50,886 nt of DNA. Origin: Bacteroidaceae bacterium (GTDB taxonomy: Bacteria; Bacteroidota; Bacteroidia; Bacteroidales; Bacteroidaceae). Below are positions 32,018 to 43,021 of this stretch, one piece after another (within the stretch, counting starts at the first letter, position 1; each line of letters opens with the position of its first letter). A program made the translations under genes and the position numbers. The stretch is from positions 1 to 50,886 of the forward strand of contig JAFVCB010000001.1 in assembly GCA_017479555.1 (NCBI GenBank), in the 5' to 3' direction. The notes below the pieces were generated by a model that did no database searches, was not told the origin of the DNA, and worked only from the letters and a program-made list of their open reading frames with translations.

Positions 32018-33883
32018 TCAGTTCTTCTTGAAACGTTCTTGCTTCTTGCGCAGTTCCTCTTGCTGCTCTTGCAGGGCGGCAAAGCGGGCGGCAAGACCCG
32101 AGGGACGCTTGGCAGGATTTGCTTTGTTGGCCTGATAGTTGGCTTCTAACTTGGCCAAGAGTTTCGCATCGTTGGTCGAGCGACGCAGATACCACATGGT
32201 CAGTGCACCTGCGAGCAGAGAGATGAAGTAGTAGTAGTTCAGACCTGCGCTGTACTTGTTGAACATGAAGAAGAAGAACAGCGGCATGAGGAACATCATC
32301 CACTGCATGACTTTCATCTGCTGCGCCTGTTCGCCACTCATCGTGTCGCGTTGCTGACGCATCGACATATAACTATATATAAGGTTCGTGCCGCAGAAGA
32401 GGATGCAGAATAGGCTGAGGTGATTGCCTATGAGCGGCAGGTCGGACGACCACGAGAGCAGGCTGTCGTACGTGCTGAGGTCGTCTGCCCACAAGAATGA
32501 CTGCTGACGAAGCTCTATGGCATTTGGTACAAAGTTGAACATCGCAATCCAGACAGGCATCTGAATGAGCATGGGCAAACAGCCGCCCATCGGCGACACA
32601 CCGTATTGGGAGTAGAGCGTCATCATCTCTTGCTGGCGACGCATCGCGTTCTCCTCGCCTGGGAACTTCTTGTTGAGTTCATCAATTTTGGGCTTGAGCA
32701 CACGCATCTTGGCCGAACTCAGATAGCTCTTGCGCGTGGTGGGGTAGACCAGCGCGCGAATGAGGAGCGTGATGAGCAGCAACACCAGTCCCATGTGTAG
32801 GTTGAGGCTTGTGAGCCAGTCGAACACATAGATGGTGAAGAAACGGTTAATCCATCTGAAGAGAGGCCATCCCAAGTAGACGAGCTCTTGCAGGTCTTGA
32901 TCTTTCTCGCCTATGGTTTGTTCGTTCAGCCCCTTCAGATAGAGGTATTTGTTCGGGCCAAAATAGTATTGCAATTGTGTGGCTTGTTTGCCTGTCAAAT
33001 CGAGCGCGAGGGCAGCCTCAGCGGCGTAGTGCTTCAGATAGCCACTGCCTTCTTCCTCTTGCTTGCTGGCCACACGCACGTCTTGCATAGGTGTGGCGGC
33101 GATAATCAGGCTGGAGAAATACTGGTTCTTAAAGGCAATCCAGTCCACCCCTCCTGTCACTTGCTCGTCCTCACTACCTTGTTCTTTGAGTTTTTCGGTG
33201 CCGTCCTCAACCGACTTGTAGGTCAGCGTGGAGTACATGTTCTCAAAGTAGTAGCCTTTCTCTTGCTGACGCACGCGGTCTGACCAGTTCATTTGTATGC
33301 TCTTGGTCTTGGCGCTCAACGTGTTTTGGAGATTGGCTGTGACGATATCGAAATTCACCAAGTAGCTGTCGTGATGTAGCGTGTATACATGCTTGATTTG
33401 ATGGCCAGCAGAGTCGGTGAGCGCGAGAGCTATACTGCTGTCACTCTTCTCGACAATCTGAAAATTATAGGCCGCTGTGTTCAGATTTTGTGCTTTGAAC
33501 TCATAGACAAACTCGGTGCGTGCATCTTCTTCATTGTAGAGCACGAGTGCCTTTTCAGTATGGCCAGCATGGTAGTCCTCGTAGCTCTTGAAGTCTTTGA
33601 GTTCTACCTTGCTCACTACACCGCCGAGCGTATTGAAAGTGATGCGCAGCAAATTGTTTTCGAGCGTAGCCGTTTCTCCCTTGGTTGCAATGCGGTCGGC
33701 AAAGAGTCCTGTCGTGTCTGCCACCGCAGTAGCTGTTTGGGGCTGCTGCGTCTCTGTGGTGGCTTGTGCTTGTTGGGGCTTTTCGGCTTGTGCTTGTTCG
33801 GTAGGTTGTGGTTGGAAGAAGAAACTCCATCCGAGCAAAACGGCTACGATGAGTATGAGGCCTGTAATTGTGTTCTTGTCCAT
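32018..33883 (-). CDS. yidC: Membrane protein insertase YidC
   Basis: A 621-residue inner-membrane insertase acting with or without SecYEG. N-terminal transmembrane anchor MDKNTITGLILIVAVLLGWSFF region, then a Gln/Thr/Ala-rich linker, the large periplasmic domain (about residues 65-350) and the conserved insertase core with five membrane segments from about residue 365 (WLTSLNLHMGLVLLLITLLI; GGCLPMLIQMPVWIAMFNF; the final SAGLNYYYFISLLAG). The basic C-terminal tail (EELRKKQERFKKN) can contact ribosomes. It follows pyrG after 37 bases, a standard Bacteroidota pairing. Confidence 0.96.
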   Translation of the reverse strand: MDKNTITGLILIVAVLLGWSFFFQPQPTEQAQAEKPQQAQATTETQQPQTATAVADTTGLFADRIATKGETATLENNLLRITFNTLGGVVSKVELKDFKSYEDYHAGHTEKALVLYNEEDARTEFVYEFKAQNLNTAAYNFQIVEKSDSSIALALTDSAGHQIKHVYTLHHDSYLVNFDIVTANLQNTLSAKTKSIQMNWSDRVRQQEKGYYFENMYSTLTYKSVEDGTEKLKEQGSEDEQVTGGVDWIAFKNQYFSSLIIAATPMQDVRVASKQEEEGSGYLKHYAAEAALALDLTGKQATQLQYYFGPNKYLYLKGLNEQTIGEKDQDLQELVYLGWPLFRWINRFFTIYVFDWLTSLNLHMGLVLLLITLLIRALVYPTTRKSYLSSAKMRVLKPKIDELNKKFPGEENAMRRQQEMMTLYSQYGVSPMGGCLPMLIQMPVWIAMFNFVPNAIELRQQSFLWADDLSTYDSLLSWSSDLPLIGNHLSLFCILFCGTNLIYSYMSMRQQRDTMSGEQAQQMKVMQWMMFLMPLFFFFMFNKYSAGLNYYYFISLLAGALTMWYLRRSTNDAKLLAKLEANYQANKANPAKRPSGLAARFAALQEQQEELRKKQERFKKN

Positions 33884-33920
33884 AGCATGTAGAGCGAAGT
33901 TTGTCGCTTCGTGGTGTGTT

Positions 33921-35552
<1,632 letters not shown>

Positions 35553-35652
35553 TTATACTTGTACGATAGTGTCTCTCCTGCTACTGACTTCCTGCGCCCC
35601 AGCCCGACCGTTGCTCCGAGACTTAGGTGCTGACCATTGCGGGCTGCTGTCA

Positions 35653-35696
35653 AAAGTCGGGCAAAAATAAGTTTTTTTCTTCGATTGCCCGACTTT
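35653..35696. promoter_or_regulatory. Inverted repeat over the pyrG promoter
   Basis: AAAGTCGGGCAA (35653-35664) is the exact reverse complement of TTGCCCGACTTT (35685-35696). A minus-strand -7 box TATTTTTG (plus CAAAAATA, 35662-35669) overlaps the first arm. Arm centres are 32 bases apart, three helical turns. It could be an operator for a dimeric or looping regulator, or a hairpin. Confidence 0.5.
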
Positions 35697-35775
35697 CCGC
35701 GCGTAAATCAGTCTATAAAACGCGCCGTGCTGTATATTTCTAAGCGATTTCTATGGCTTAACTTGCCTAATGTGC

Positions 35776-35783
35776 TACATTTG
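35776..35783 (+). promoter_or_regulatory. -7 promoter box for the DUF3078 gene
   Basis: TACATTTG matches TAnnTTTG, 25 bases before the chosen ATG at 35809 and overlapping the upstream alternative start at 35770, which supports the shorter protein. Confidence 0.55.
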
Positions 35784-35808
35784 CACAAACTTTCTGCGTT
35801 TTTTAAGC

Positions 35809-37188
35809 ATGAAACACCAAGCACTGATTCTGCTATTCTTCATCTCTATAGCGATGGCCGCACAGGTTCGTCTCTCGCGCGTAGCCCCTTTGGTGCGGAC
35901 GCTCAACAAGCCAGACACCCTCACAGCCATTGCCGACACTACCCCTCAGGCCGCAGCCATCAGCGGCGTTGACATCGCGGTGTACAACACGGCTATACAC
36001 TACACCCAACGCCTTGATTCGCTCATCTTTGCCTATCGTCGGTGGCACTATGAGGGTAGCGACACCTTGAGCAATCCTTTCTATGCGCCCCTCTTCGCCA
36101 CGACAAGCCTCTCGCAACCTACCTTGCAGCGCACCATAGGCTCGCTGCCTCCCGTCTATGGCATACACGATGCCCAAGTGCAGCGTGTCGCCGCGATGGA
36201 TAGGGCATTGCTCTCTGTTTATTCCACACACCCCGAGCTCGTGCGCCCCGAAGTCCCCGACGTAGCCCCAACAACCCCTGCCGCACCTGTCGTGGCTCGC
36301 CCCGCCGCGCCCACTGTGCGTATCACACCCACCACGACACTGCCCGCTGTAGAGCCTGTAGACCTTGTGAGACCCGACTTCAACCTACAGATACACCGTC
36401 CCAACTTCTGGAAGTTCACTTCCGACCTCTCCCTGCAGTTCATGCAGAACTATATATCCGACAACTGGTATAAGGGGGGCGAGAGCAACAACTCCATGTT
36501 GGCCAACGTCATCCTCGAAGCCAACTACAACAATAAGCGAAAGCTCACCTTCTCCAACCGACTGGAGATGAAGCTCGGTTTCTACTCTTCCAAGTCAGAC
36601 TCCATCCACCGCTACAAGACCAATAACGACCAGATACGTTTGACCAACAAACTTGACCTCAAGGCCTCCAAACATTGGTCGTACACCGCTATGTTGCAGA
36701 CCTGGACACAGTTCTATCGAGGCTATCGCAGCAACGACCGCGTCGTCTATTCGGACTTCATGTCCCCTTTCGAGTCCGTGCTGTCGTTGGGTATGACCTA
36801 TAAGCTCTCCGCCAAGTCCTTTACGCTCGAAGCCACCTTCTCACCCTTGGCTGCCGACTATAAGTTCGTAGGCCGCCGACGTTTGGCTACCAGTTTCGGT
36901 ATAGACGAAGGCCACCACACCAACCTCGACTACGGTAGCTCCGCCACCATAAACACCACGTGGACACCTATTAAGAACGTCACGTGGAAAGCCCGTCTAT
37001 ACGCCTTTACTGACTATAGCCGCACCACGATAGAGTGGGAGAATACCATCAACTTCAAAGTCAACGATTTCCTGAGTACACAGCTCTTCCTCTATCCTCG
37101 CTTCGACGACGGCGTAGTACGCCAAGACAATCATTCCTACCTCCAGTTCAAAGAATACCTGTCCCTGAGCTTCAACTACAAGTTCTGA
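35809..37188 (+). CDS. DUF3078 outer-membrane protein
   Basis: A 459-residue exported protein (signal peptide MKHQALILLFFISIAMAAQ). The first half is Ala/Pro/Thr-rich and probably flexible (PTTPAAPVVARPAAPTV near residue 145-170). The second half (about residues 195-459) matches DUF3078: FWKFTSDLSLQFMQNYISDN, WYKGGESN, then a run of alternating strands ending LSLSFNYKF. The terminal aromatic residue and strand pattern indicate an outer-membrane beta barrel. The cargo or partner is unknown. Stands alone, upstream of galE. Confidence 0.8.
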   Translation: MKHQALILLFFISIAMAAQVRLSRVAPLVRTLNKPDTLTAIADTTPQAAAISGVDIAVYNTAIHYTQRLDSLIFAYRRWHYEGSDTLSNPFYAPLFATTSLSQPTLQRTIGSLPPVYGIHDAQVQRVAAMDRALLSVYSTHPELVRPEVPDVAPTTPAAPVVARPAAPTVRITPTTTLPAVEPVDLVRPDFNLQIHRPNFWKFTSDLSLQFMQNYISDNWYKGGESNNSMLANVILEANYNNKRKLTFSNRLEMKLGFYSSKSDSIHRYKTNNDQIRLTNKLDLKASKHWSYTAMLQTWTQFYRGYRSNDRVVYSDFMSPFESVLSLGMTYKLSAKSFTLEATFSPLAADYKFVGRRRLATSFGIDEGHHTNLDYGSSATINTTWTPIKNVTWKARLYAFTDYSRTTIEWENTINFKVNDFLSTQLFLYPRFDDGVVRQDNHSYLQFKEYLSLSFNYKF

Positions 37189-37303
37189 AACCGTACTTCC
37201 GCGAACCCACTTCCGACAGCCCGCAGCCTGCGCCGCTTGCCCACAGTAGTCCACCGTTGGAGAAATATAGGCATCGCCGCTGCGCTATTTAGAAAATTCG
37301 TGC

Positions 37304-37311
37304 TACCTTTG
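37304..37311 (+). promoter_or_regulatory. -7 promoter box for galE
   Basis: TACCTTTG matches TAnnTTTG, 89 bases before the start codon. No -33 TTG at standard spacing. Confidence 0.5.
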
Positions 37312-37400
37312 CCGCTAACTGAACAGACCGTGTAGGATGTAGTGCCGGCTACAACCACACCGCACTCCCCGAATATACTAACTCAATCCATTTATATCAC

Positions 37401-38441
37401 ATGAAAAAGAAAATCCTCGTGACAGGTGGTACAGGCTTCATCGGCTCTCATACCACCGTAGAGCTTCAAGCTGCAGGCTACGAAGTAGTCATCATCGACA
37501 ATCTCTCAAACTCGAATGCCGACGTTGTTGATGGCATAGAGAAAATCAGTGGTGTGCGCCCCGCCTTCGAAAAGGTAGATTGCTGCGATTTGCCAGCGCT
37601 CGAAGCCGTTTTCGAGAAATATCCTGGCATAGAGGGCATCATCCACTTCGCAGCCAGCAAAGCCGTGGGTGAGAGCGTCGAAAAACCTCTGAAGTACTAC
37701 GAGAACAACATCGTGTCGCTCATCAACCTGCTCAAACTCATGCCCAAATATAGCGTCAAGGGCATCATCTTCTCCAGCTCCTGTACCGTCTATGGTCAGC
37801 CCGACCCAGAGAATCTGCCAGTCACCGAAGAGGCGCCTATCAAGACAGCCGAGAGCCCTTATGGCAACACCAAGCAGATCAACGAAGAGATCGTGCAAGA
37901 CTATGTCAAGAGCGGCGCACCCATCAGTGCTATCTTGCTGCGCTACTTCAATCCTATCGGTTCGCACCCCTCAGCCATCATCGGCGAGCTGCCCAACGGC
38001 GTACCCGCCAACTTGATTCCCTACCTCACACAGACCGCCATCGGCATCCGCGAACAACTCAGCGTATTCGGCGATGACTACGACACCCCCGACGGATCGT
38101 GCATCCGCGACTTCATCTACGTCGTAGACCTGGCCAAAGCCCACGTATGCGCTATGGAACGCATTGTCAACGGACAGAACACCGAGCCTGTCGAGATTTA
38201 CAACGTCGGCACGGGCAACGGTGTGAGTGTGTTTGAACTCATAAACACCTTCGAGAAATGCACAGGCGTTAAACTCAACTACAAAGTTGCTCCACGTCGT
38301 GCTGGAGACATTGAGAAAGTGTGGGGCAACGTAGACAAGGCCAACAAAGTCCTTGGTTGGAAAGCCGTCCACAGCCTCGAGGATGCCCTCACCAGTGCTT
38401 GGAAGTGGCAGCAAGAACTTCGTGCACGCGGTATCATGTAG
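37401..38441 (+). CDS. galE: UDP-glucose 4-epimerase
   Basis: A 346-residue extended short-chain dehydrogenase interconverting UDP-glucose and UDP-galactose (or the N-acetyl forms) for the Leloir pathway and for surface glycans. NAD-binding GGTGFIGSH at residues 8-16; catalytic Ser in FSSSCTVYG; Tyr and Lys in SPYGNTKQI near residues 152-160; LRYFNPIGSHPS follows. The GalE-type C-terminal substrate region VGTGNGVSVFELI is present. Single gene, followed by an intergenic region with complex repeats. Confidence 0.95.
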   Translation: MKKKILVTGGTGFIGSHTTVELQAAGYEVVIIDNLSNSNADVVDGIEKISGVRPAFEKVDCCDLPALEAVFEKYPGIEGIIHFAASKAVGESVEKPLKYYENNIVSLINLLKLMPKYSVKGIIFSSSCTVYGQPDPENLPVTEEAPIKTAESPYGNTKQINEEIVQDYVKSGAPISAILLRYFNPIGSHPSAIIGELPNGVPANLIPYLTQTAIGIREQLSVFGDDYDTPDGSCIRDFIYVVDLAKAHVCAMERIVNGQNTEPVEIYNVGTGNGVSVFELINTFEKCTGVKLNYKVAPRRAGDIEKVWGNVDKANKVLGWKAVHSLEDALTSAWKWQQELRARGIM

Positions 38442-38746
38442 TCCGCACGTGTGCATTGCTTCCTAAACCGTCCGCATTGCGCATGTGCATGTCTGCAAGG
38501 TTCTTGGCCGTGTTTACATAGTTTTTTGAATCGTCTGCATCGCGCATGAGACAACAGACATAGGAGCTACGCACCACCGCATACCCATATACGCTCATCT
38601 CCCTACCGAGGTGAGCGTGTTTTTATGCCCTTTCGGCGCATGTGGGTGGGAGAGAAGCCAACCGCTCTCCGCACAGAGACATCGTCAATCCCTGTCAGCG
38701 GGCAGCCCGTCCCTTTCTCAACCACGCTGCAGCCAAGGTCAGAAAG

Positions 38747-38830
38747 AAATCATCACGATGACACGACAAAATCATCGTGAAGAAATTGTCGTGTCATCGT
38801 GATGATTTTGTCGTGTCATCGTGAAGAAAT
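38747..38830. repeat. Repeat cluster with a 23 bp perfect inverted repeat
   Basis: Arms 38747-38769 (AAATCATCACGATGACACGA...) and 38786-38808 are exact reverse complements over a 16-base loop. The right arm is also the first of two tandem 22-base units that begin TTGTCGTGTCATCGTGA at 38786 and 38808. The loop, ATCATCGTGAAGAAA, is repeated at the end of the last unit. So one 22 bp sequence occurs once inverted, twice direct and once as a half unit. Confidence 0.9.
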
Positions 38831-38869
38831 CCTTTCGAGGTCGGACATAGAAACGACTTGCTGCCCACC

Positions 38870-38902
38870 AAAAAGGGACGCAACCCGATGAGCTGCGTCC
38901 CT
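38870..38902 (-). terminator. Intrinsic terminator of clpB
   Basis: AGGGACGCA (38874-38882) is the exact reverse complement of TGCGTCCCT (38894-38902). On the minus strand the stem is followed by TTTTTGG. It lies 124 bases past the clpB stop codon. Confidence 0.7.
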
Positions 38903-39025
38903 CGTAGGTATGTAGTGTGCGATGTAAGCCCCCGCAAAGCCGCGATAGGGTAGGGCTGCTGCGCTGTATCAGTAGCCATGTTGTGCTATATCGGCAGGCC
39001 GTGCTTCACGTATGGGCTTTAGCCT

Positions 39026-41608
39026 CTACGCATTGCTGAAGTTCAGTGCGCCGTCGCCCGCCTTGACGACGATGGGTCGCGTGCGGTCTATGCTACCAGC
39101 GAGCAACTGGCGGCTGAGGTCGTTGAGCAACAGGCTCTGCAGGGCACGCTTCACCGGACGTGCGCCAAACTCGGGGTCGAAACCCGCTTGGGCAATCTGT
39201 GCGATGGCTTCGGGCGTGACGCTGAGCGTGATGTCTTGTGCCGCAAGGCGTTTGCGGATTTGCTCCACTTGTAGGCCGACGATTTCTGAGATTTCTGTGT
39301 GGCTCAACGGGCGGAACATGATGATCTCGTCTATACGGTTGAGAAACTCAGGTCGGATGGTCTTCTTGAGCATCTCCATCACGGTGCGCTCGGTCTCGGA
39401 GAGAATCTGTTGGCTCTGCCCATTAGCGAGTTGCGACTGGATATATTGGCTGCCCAAGTTGCTGGTCATGATAATTATAGTGTTCTTGAAGTTCACTGTA
39501 CGTCCCTTGTTGTCGGTCAGCCGTCCATCGTCGAGTACTTGCAACAGGATGTTGAACACATCAGGATGCGCCTTCTCGATTTCGTCAAAAAGCACGACGC
39601 TATAAGGTTTTCTGCGCACGGCCTCAGTGAGCTGTCCGCCCTCGTCGTATCCTACGTATCCCGGAGGCGCTCCGACCAGGCGCGACACGGTGTGTTTCTC
39701 CTGATATTCAGACATGTCGATGCGCGTCATCATTCCCTCATCGTTGAAGAGGAACTCAGCCAACGCTTTGGCCAGCTCGGTCTTGCCTACACCCGTAGTA
39801 CCGAGGAAGATAAACGAGCCTATGGGTCGCTTAGGATCGCCTAAGCCAGCGCGCGCTCTGCGTACGGCATCGGCCACGGCGGTGATGGCAGCGTCTTGTC
39901 CCACGACCCTACGATGGAGTTCGTCCTCCAAGCGTAGGAGTTTCTCGCGTTCGCTCTGGAGCATACGACTTACGGGTATGCCCGTCCATCGACTCACGAT
40001 CTCGGCGATGTCGTCGGCAGTTACTTCTTCCTTGACCATAGCCTGGCCGTGCTGCTTCTCGGCGAGCTGTTTTTGCAGTTGCTCATTGGCCTGTTCGAGT
40101 TCCTTAAGTCGTCCGTAGCGTATCTCAGCTACGCGTCCGTAGTCGCCCTCGCGCTCGGCACGCTCTGCCTCGAAGCGAAGCTGTTCCATCTGTCCGCGAT
40201 GTTCTTGTATCTGACTGACGATGGTACGCTCGCCTTCCCATTTGGCTTTGAGTGTAGAGAGTTGTTCGCGCAGTGCTTCTATTTCTTTCTGCAAGCTACT
40301 GAGTTTGGCTTGGTCGCCTTCGCGTCGTATGGCTTCGCGCTCTATCTCGAGTTGTCGCAAACGGCGGTCGGCCTCGTCCAGTTCTTCGGGCTGGCTGTCG
40401 CGTTCGAGACGTAGGCGTGCCGCAGCTTCGTCCATCAGGTCTATGGCCTTGTCGGGCAGGAAACGGTCGGCGATGTAACGGTCAGAGAGCCGCACGGCAG
40501 CGATGAGCGCATCGTCTTGTATGCGTACGCGATGGTGGTTCTCGTAGCGCTCTTTGAGTCCGCGCAGTATACTGATGGCATCCTCGGGCGAGGGTTCGTC
40601 TACCATGACGGTCTGAAATCGGCGTTCGAGTGCTTTATCTTTTTCAAAGTATTTTTGATATTCGTCGAGCGTGGTAGCACCTATGCTCCGCAGCTCGCCG
40701 CGTGCCAATGCGGGTTTGAGGATGTTGGCCGCGTCCATCGCACCCTCGCTCTTGCCAGCTCCGATGAGCGTGTGTATCTCGTCGATGAAGAGAATGATGT
40801 CTCCCTCCGCAGCTTTCACTTCGTTCACTACGCTCTTGAGTCTCTCCTCAAACTCGCCCTTGTACTTCGCGCCCGCTACGAGCGCGCCCATGTCGAGGCT
40901 GTAGAGCTGTTTGTTCTTGAGCCCGTCAGGTACGTCGCCCCGAACGATACGCCCCGCCAGCCCCTCGACTATGGCCGTCTTGCCCGTTCCAGGCTCACCA
41001 AGCAGGATGGGGTTGTTCTTGGTGCGACGCGACAGGATTTGCAGCACGCGACGTATCTCGTCGTCGCGACCTATCACGGGGTCGAGCTTGCCTTGGCGCG
41101 CTTCGTCGACGAGGTTGCGGGCATACTTCTTCAACGCTTGGTAAGTGTCTTCGCTTTCGGGGCTGTCGGCTTTGCGATTGCCACGTAGCTCTTTGGTGGC
41201 AGCAAGGAGCATCTCGCGCGTCAGTCCAGTGTCCTTGAGCATCTGGGCAGCCTGTCCGCCCTTTTCGATGAGGGCTAAGAGCAGGGCTTCGAGACCTACG
41301 TAGCTGTCGCCCAATTTCTTAGCCACGTCCTCGGCACGGAGCAATACCTTGTTGGCTTCGTTGTCCAAATAAGGTTCAGCACCCTCCACACGAGGCAAAC
41401 GACTCAGTTCAGAGCGGACTACCTCTTGCAAACGCTTAGCGTCGGTGCCCGACTTCCCAAGTAGGAAGTCAACCACGCTCTCGCCCTTACTGAGCAGTCC
41501 GTAGAGTAGGTGCAGGGGCGTGACGGCTTGACCGCTTCCGCGCCTTACTGTGTTGATGGCTTCTTGTAAGGCTTCTTGCGCCTTGATGGTGAATTTCTGA
41601 ATATTCAT
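39026..41608 (-). CDS. clpB: ATP-dependent disaggregase ClpB
   Basis: An 860-residue Hsp100 chaperone that threads aggregated proteins with DnaK. It opens [17 protein letters not shown], with two N-terminal Clp repeats (residues 1-145). AAA1 has Walker [10 protein letters not shown] near residue 205. A coiled middle domain (about 400-525) distinguishes ClpB from ClpA/C. AAA2 has Walker [10 protein letters not shown] near residue 604. No ClpP-binding IGF/L loop is evident. It should be stress-induced, but I could not identify a heat-shock operator upstream. Confidence 0.97.
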   Translation of the reverse strand: MNIQKFTIKAQEALQEAINTVRRGSGQAVTPLHLLYGLLSKGESVVDFLLGKSGTDAKRLQEVVRSELSRLPRVEGAEPYLDNEANKVLLRAEDVAKKLGDSYVGLEALLLALIEKGGQAAQMLKDTGLTREMLLAATKELRGNRKADSPESEDTYQALKKYARNLVDEARQGKLDPVIGRDDEIRRVLQILSRRTKNNPILLGEPGTGKTAIVEGLAGRIVRGDVPDGLKNKQLYSLDMGALVAGAKYKGEFEERLKSVVNEVKAAEGDIILFIDEIHTLIGAGKSEGAMDAANILKPALARGELRSIGATTLDEYQKYFEKDKALERRFQTVMVDEPSPEDAISILRGLKERYENHHRVRIQDDALIAAVRLSDRYIADRFLPDKAIDLMDEAAARLRLERDSQPEELDEADRRLRQLEIEREAIRREGDQAKLSSLQKEIEALREQLSTLKAKWEGERTIVSQIQEHRGQMEQLRFEAERAEREGDYGRVAEIRYGRLKELEQANEQLQKQLAEKQHGQAMVKEEVTADDIAEIVSRWTGIPVSRMLQSEREKLLRLEDELHRRVVGQDAAITAVADAVRRARAGLGDPKRPIGSFIFLGTTGVGKTELAKALAEFLFNDEGMMTRIDMSEYQEKHTVSRLVGAPPGYVGYDEGGQLTEAVRRKPYSVVLFDEIEKAHPDVFNILLQVLDDGRLTDNKGRTVNFKNTIIIMTSNLGSQYIQSQLANGQSQQILSETERTVMEMLKKTIRPEFLNRIDEIIMFRPLSHTEISEIVGLQVEQIRKRLAAQDITLSVTPEAIAQIAQAGFDPEFGARPVKRALQSLLLNDLSRQLLAGSIDRTRPIVVKAGDGALNFSNA

Positions 41609-41992
41609 AGTTGTATGTTTTTATTTGTAGGTTAGGAACTGTTTTCACAGATTGTTTTTCCAAAAAGTTTGCCAACGCCTATCGTGCGCCAATTTGTCAG
41701 CATCTCGCACCGCACGACTGGCAAAATGGCAGACAGACATCACTCATACGGACTTGTAGAAGCCCTGTCCGTCGTCCGATAGACCAATCTCTGCAAACCG
41801 ACGTAGGGATACGAACCATCAGATTTTCTGACTTCAAATCCTTGAGGTAGGAATTTAGGCATTATTTTTGCAGACTAACCAGCGTGCCGCATGGCTTTTC
41901 GCTCGTCAAAGTGGGATGGAGCAGGCAGATTGCCCATTCTCTTGGAGCAGAAAACGCCCTCGCGCACACGGGTATACCATATATATTATAGC
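41609..41992. other. Divergent intergenic region, clpB / substrate-binding-like gene
   Basis: 384 bases with no gene except a possible extended start at 41891. It holds the plus-strand promoter at 41842-41870. I found no -7 box for clpB in the expected window, and no obvious CIRCE-type inverted repeat. Confidence 0.5.
41842..41870 (+). promoter_or_regulatory. Promoter of the substrate-binding-like gene
   Basis: TTG at 41842-41844 precedes TATTTTTG at 41863-41870 by 18 bases, a full Bacteroidota -33/-7 pair. The leader to the ATG at 41993 would be about 115 bases. Confidence 0.75.
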
Positions 41993-42997
41993 ATGAAACG
42001 ACTCACAACTTTCCTGCACGAACATCCTCGCTTGTCAGCCCTCATCGGCGTGTTGCTCGCTGCTGTGGTGGCTATCGGTGTGTGGCTCATTGTGCAACAT
42101 CAGTCCAACGACGGTTTGCCACCCGCCGAAGAACCGTCCGATACGGGTGCGCTGCGTGTATCCTTGTTGCCCGTCTCGGAGTGCCTGCCGCTGTATGTAG
42201 CCGAAGTGACAGGCATCAACGACAGTCTGGGACTCCGTGCCGTTATCGACCATCGTAGGTCAGCCTTCGATGCCGATACAGCCGTGTACGGACGTAGTGC
42301 GCATGTGGCCTACAGCGACTTGGTGCGCGTACTCTATCAAAACACACGCGGCCAGCACGCCACCGTCATCATGGGGCTGCAAGGCATCTGGGGTGTAGTG
42401 GGAAAGCCCACCATGCGCAGTGCGAACCTCAAGGAGCAGAAAGACCAGCTCATCGGTGTAGCGCGCTACGAAGCCAGCGACCTTTATGGGCTTGAGGCAT
42501 TGAAGCATGTCGGACTGGGCTACGAAGATATGCTTCGTGTGCAAGCCAACGACTATGGTGTGCGCGCCAATATGGTCTTGCAAAGTCAGATAGAAGCCGC
42601 TGTGCTGCCCGAACCTTTTCTCAGCTATGCCCAAGGCCAAAAAGCCAAGTCGCTTTTTGTTGTGCCGCAGAGCGAGAGCAAAGAGGGATGCTTGATAGTT
42701 CAACCCAAAGCCCTGCAATCCAAACGTCGTGCTGCGCAGATAGCCCGCCTTGTGGAGGGGTACAACCTCGCTGTAGACCGCATCAATCGTGTGGGGCTGC
42801 AGGGCTGTGATACGCTTATCTCAAGGCTTTACCAAATCCCCGTAGAGACCCTCCAAAAGGCCAAACGTCCACGATACACCCACGCAGCTTTGCCGACCAG
42901 TCACGCACTGACCGCCTCGCGCACATTTCTTAGCGAGCGCGGTGTGAGGTTGGCCAATACGCTCTCGATGGACGACAGATTTGTCAAAACCAAATAG
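41993..42997 (+). CDS. Membrane-anchored NMT1/THI5-like substrate-binding protein
   Basis: A 334-residue protein with one N-terminal membrane segment (about residues 14-34, LSALIGVLLAAVVAIGVWLI) and a periplasmic domain like ABC-transporter binding proteins of the NMT1/THI5-like group (ThiY, SsuA, TauA type). Visible pattern: ALRVSLLPVSECLPLYVAEV as first strand/helix, GLQGIWGVVGKP, LIGVARYEASDLYGLEALK, and the hinge strand IEAAVLPEPFLSYA. No lipobox. No permease or ATPase gene is next to it; a TPR protein follows 24 bases downstream. It may serve as a sensor or supply a distant transporter. The start at 41993 is where the anchor begins; the ATG at 41891 would add 34 unlikely residues. Confidence 0.7.
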   Translation: MKRLTTFLHEHPRLSALIGVLLAAVVAIGVWLIVQHQSNDGLPPAEEPSDTGALRVSLLPVSECLPLYVAEVTGINDSLGLRAVIDHRRSAFDADTAVYGRSAHVAYSDLVRVLYQNTRGQHATVIMGLQGIWGVVGKPTMRSANLKEQKDQLIGVARYEASDLYGLEALKHVGLGYEDMLRVQANDYGVRANMVLQSQIEAAVLPEPFLSYAQGQKAKSLFVVPQSESKEGCLIVQPKALQSKRRAAQIARLVEGYNLAVDRINRVGLQGCDTLISRLYQIPVETLQKAKRPRYTHAALPTSHALTASRTFLSERGVRLANTLSMDDRFVKTK

Positions 42998-43021
42998 GAC
43001 ACCCGCCCTCCGTTTACCCAC

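Larger units (their letters stand above)
38442..39025. other. 584-base gap between convergent galE and clpB
   Basis: No gene is supported. It contains the repeat cluster at 38747-38830 and the clpB terminator at 38870-38902. In addition CGTCTGCATCGCGCATG-like and CGTCCGCATTGCGCATG-like strings recur at about 38468 and 38532. Confidence 0.6.

Noticed and set aside
38747-38830. Possible small CRISPR array
   Set aside because: Repeat copies are adjacent or inverted, with no unique spacers of regular length, and no cas genes are present.
41871-41992. Riboswitch in the leader of the substrate-binding-like gene (for example TPP, given NMT1/THI5 similarity)
   Set aside because: The leader lacks the conserved TPP CTGAGA and related core motifs.
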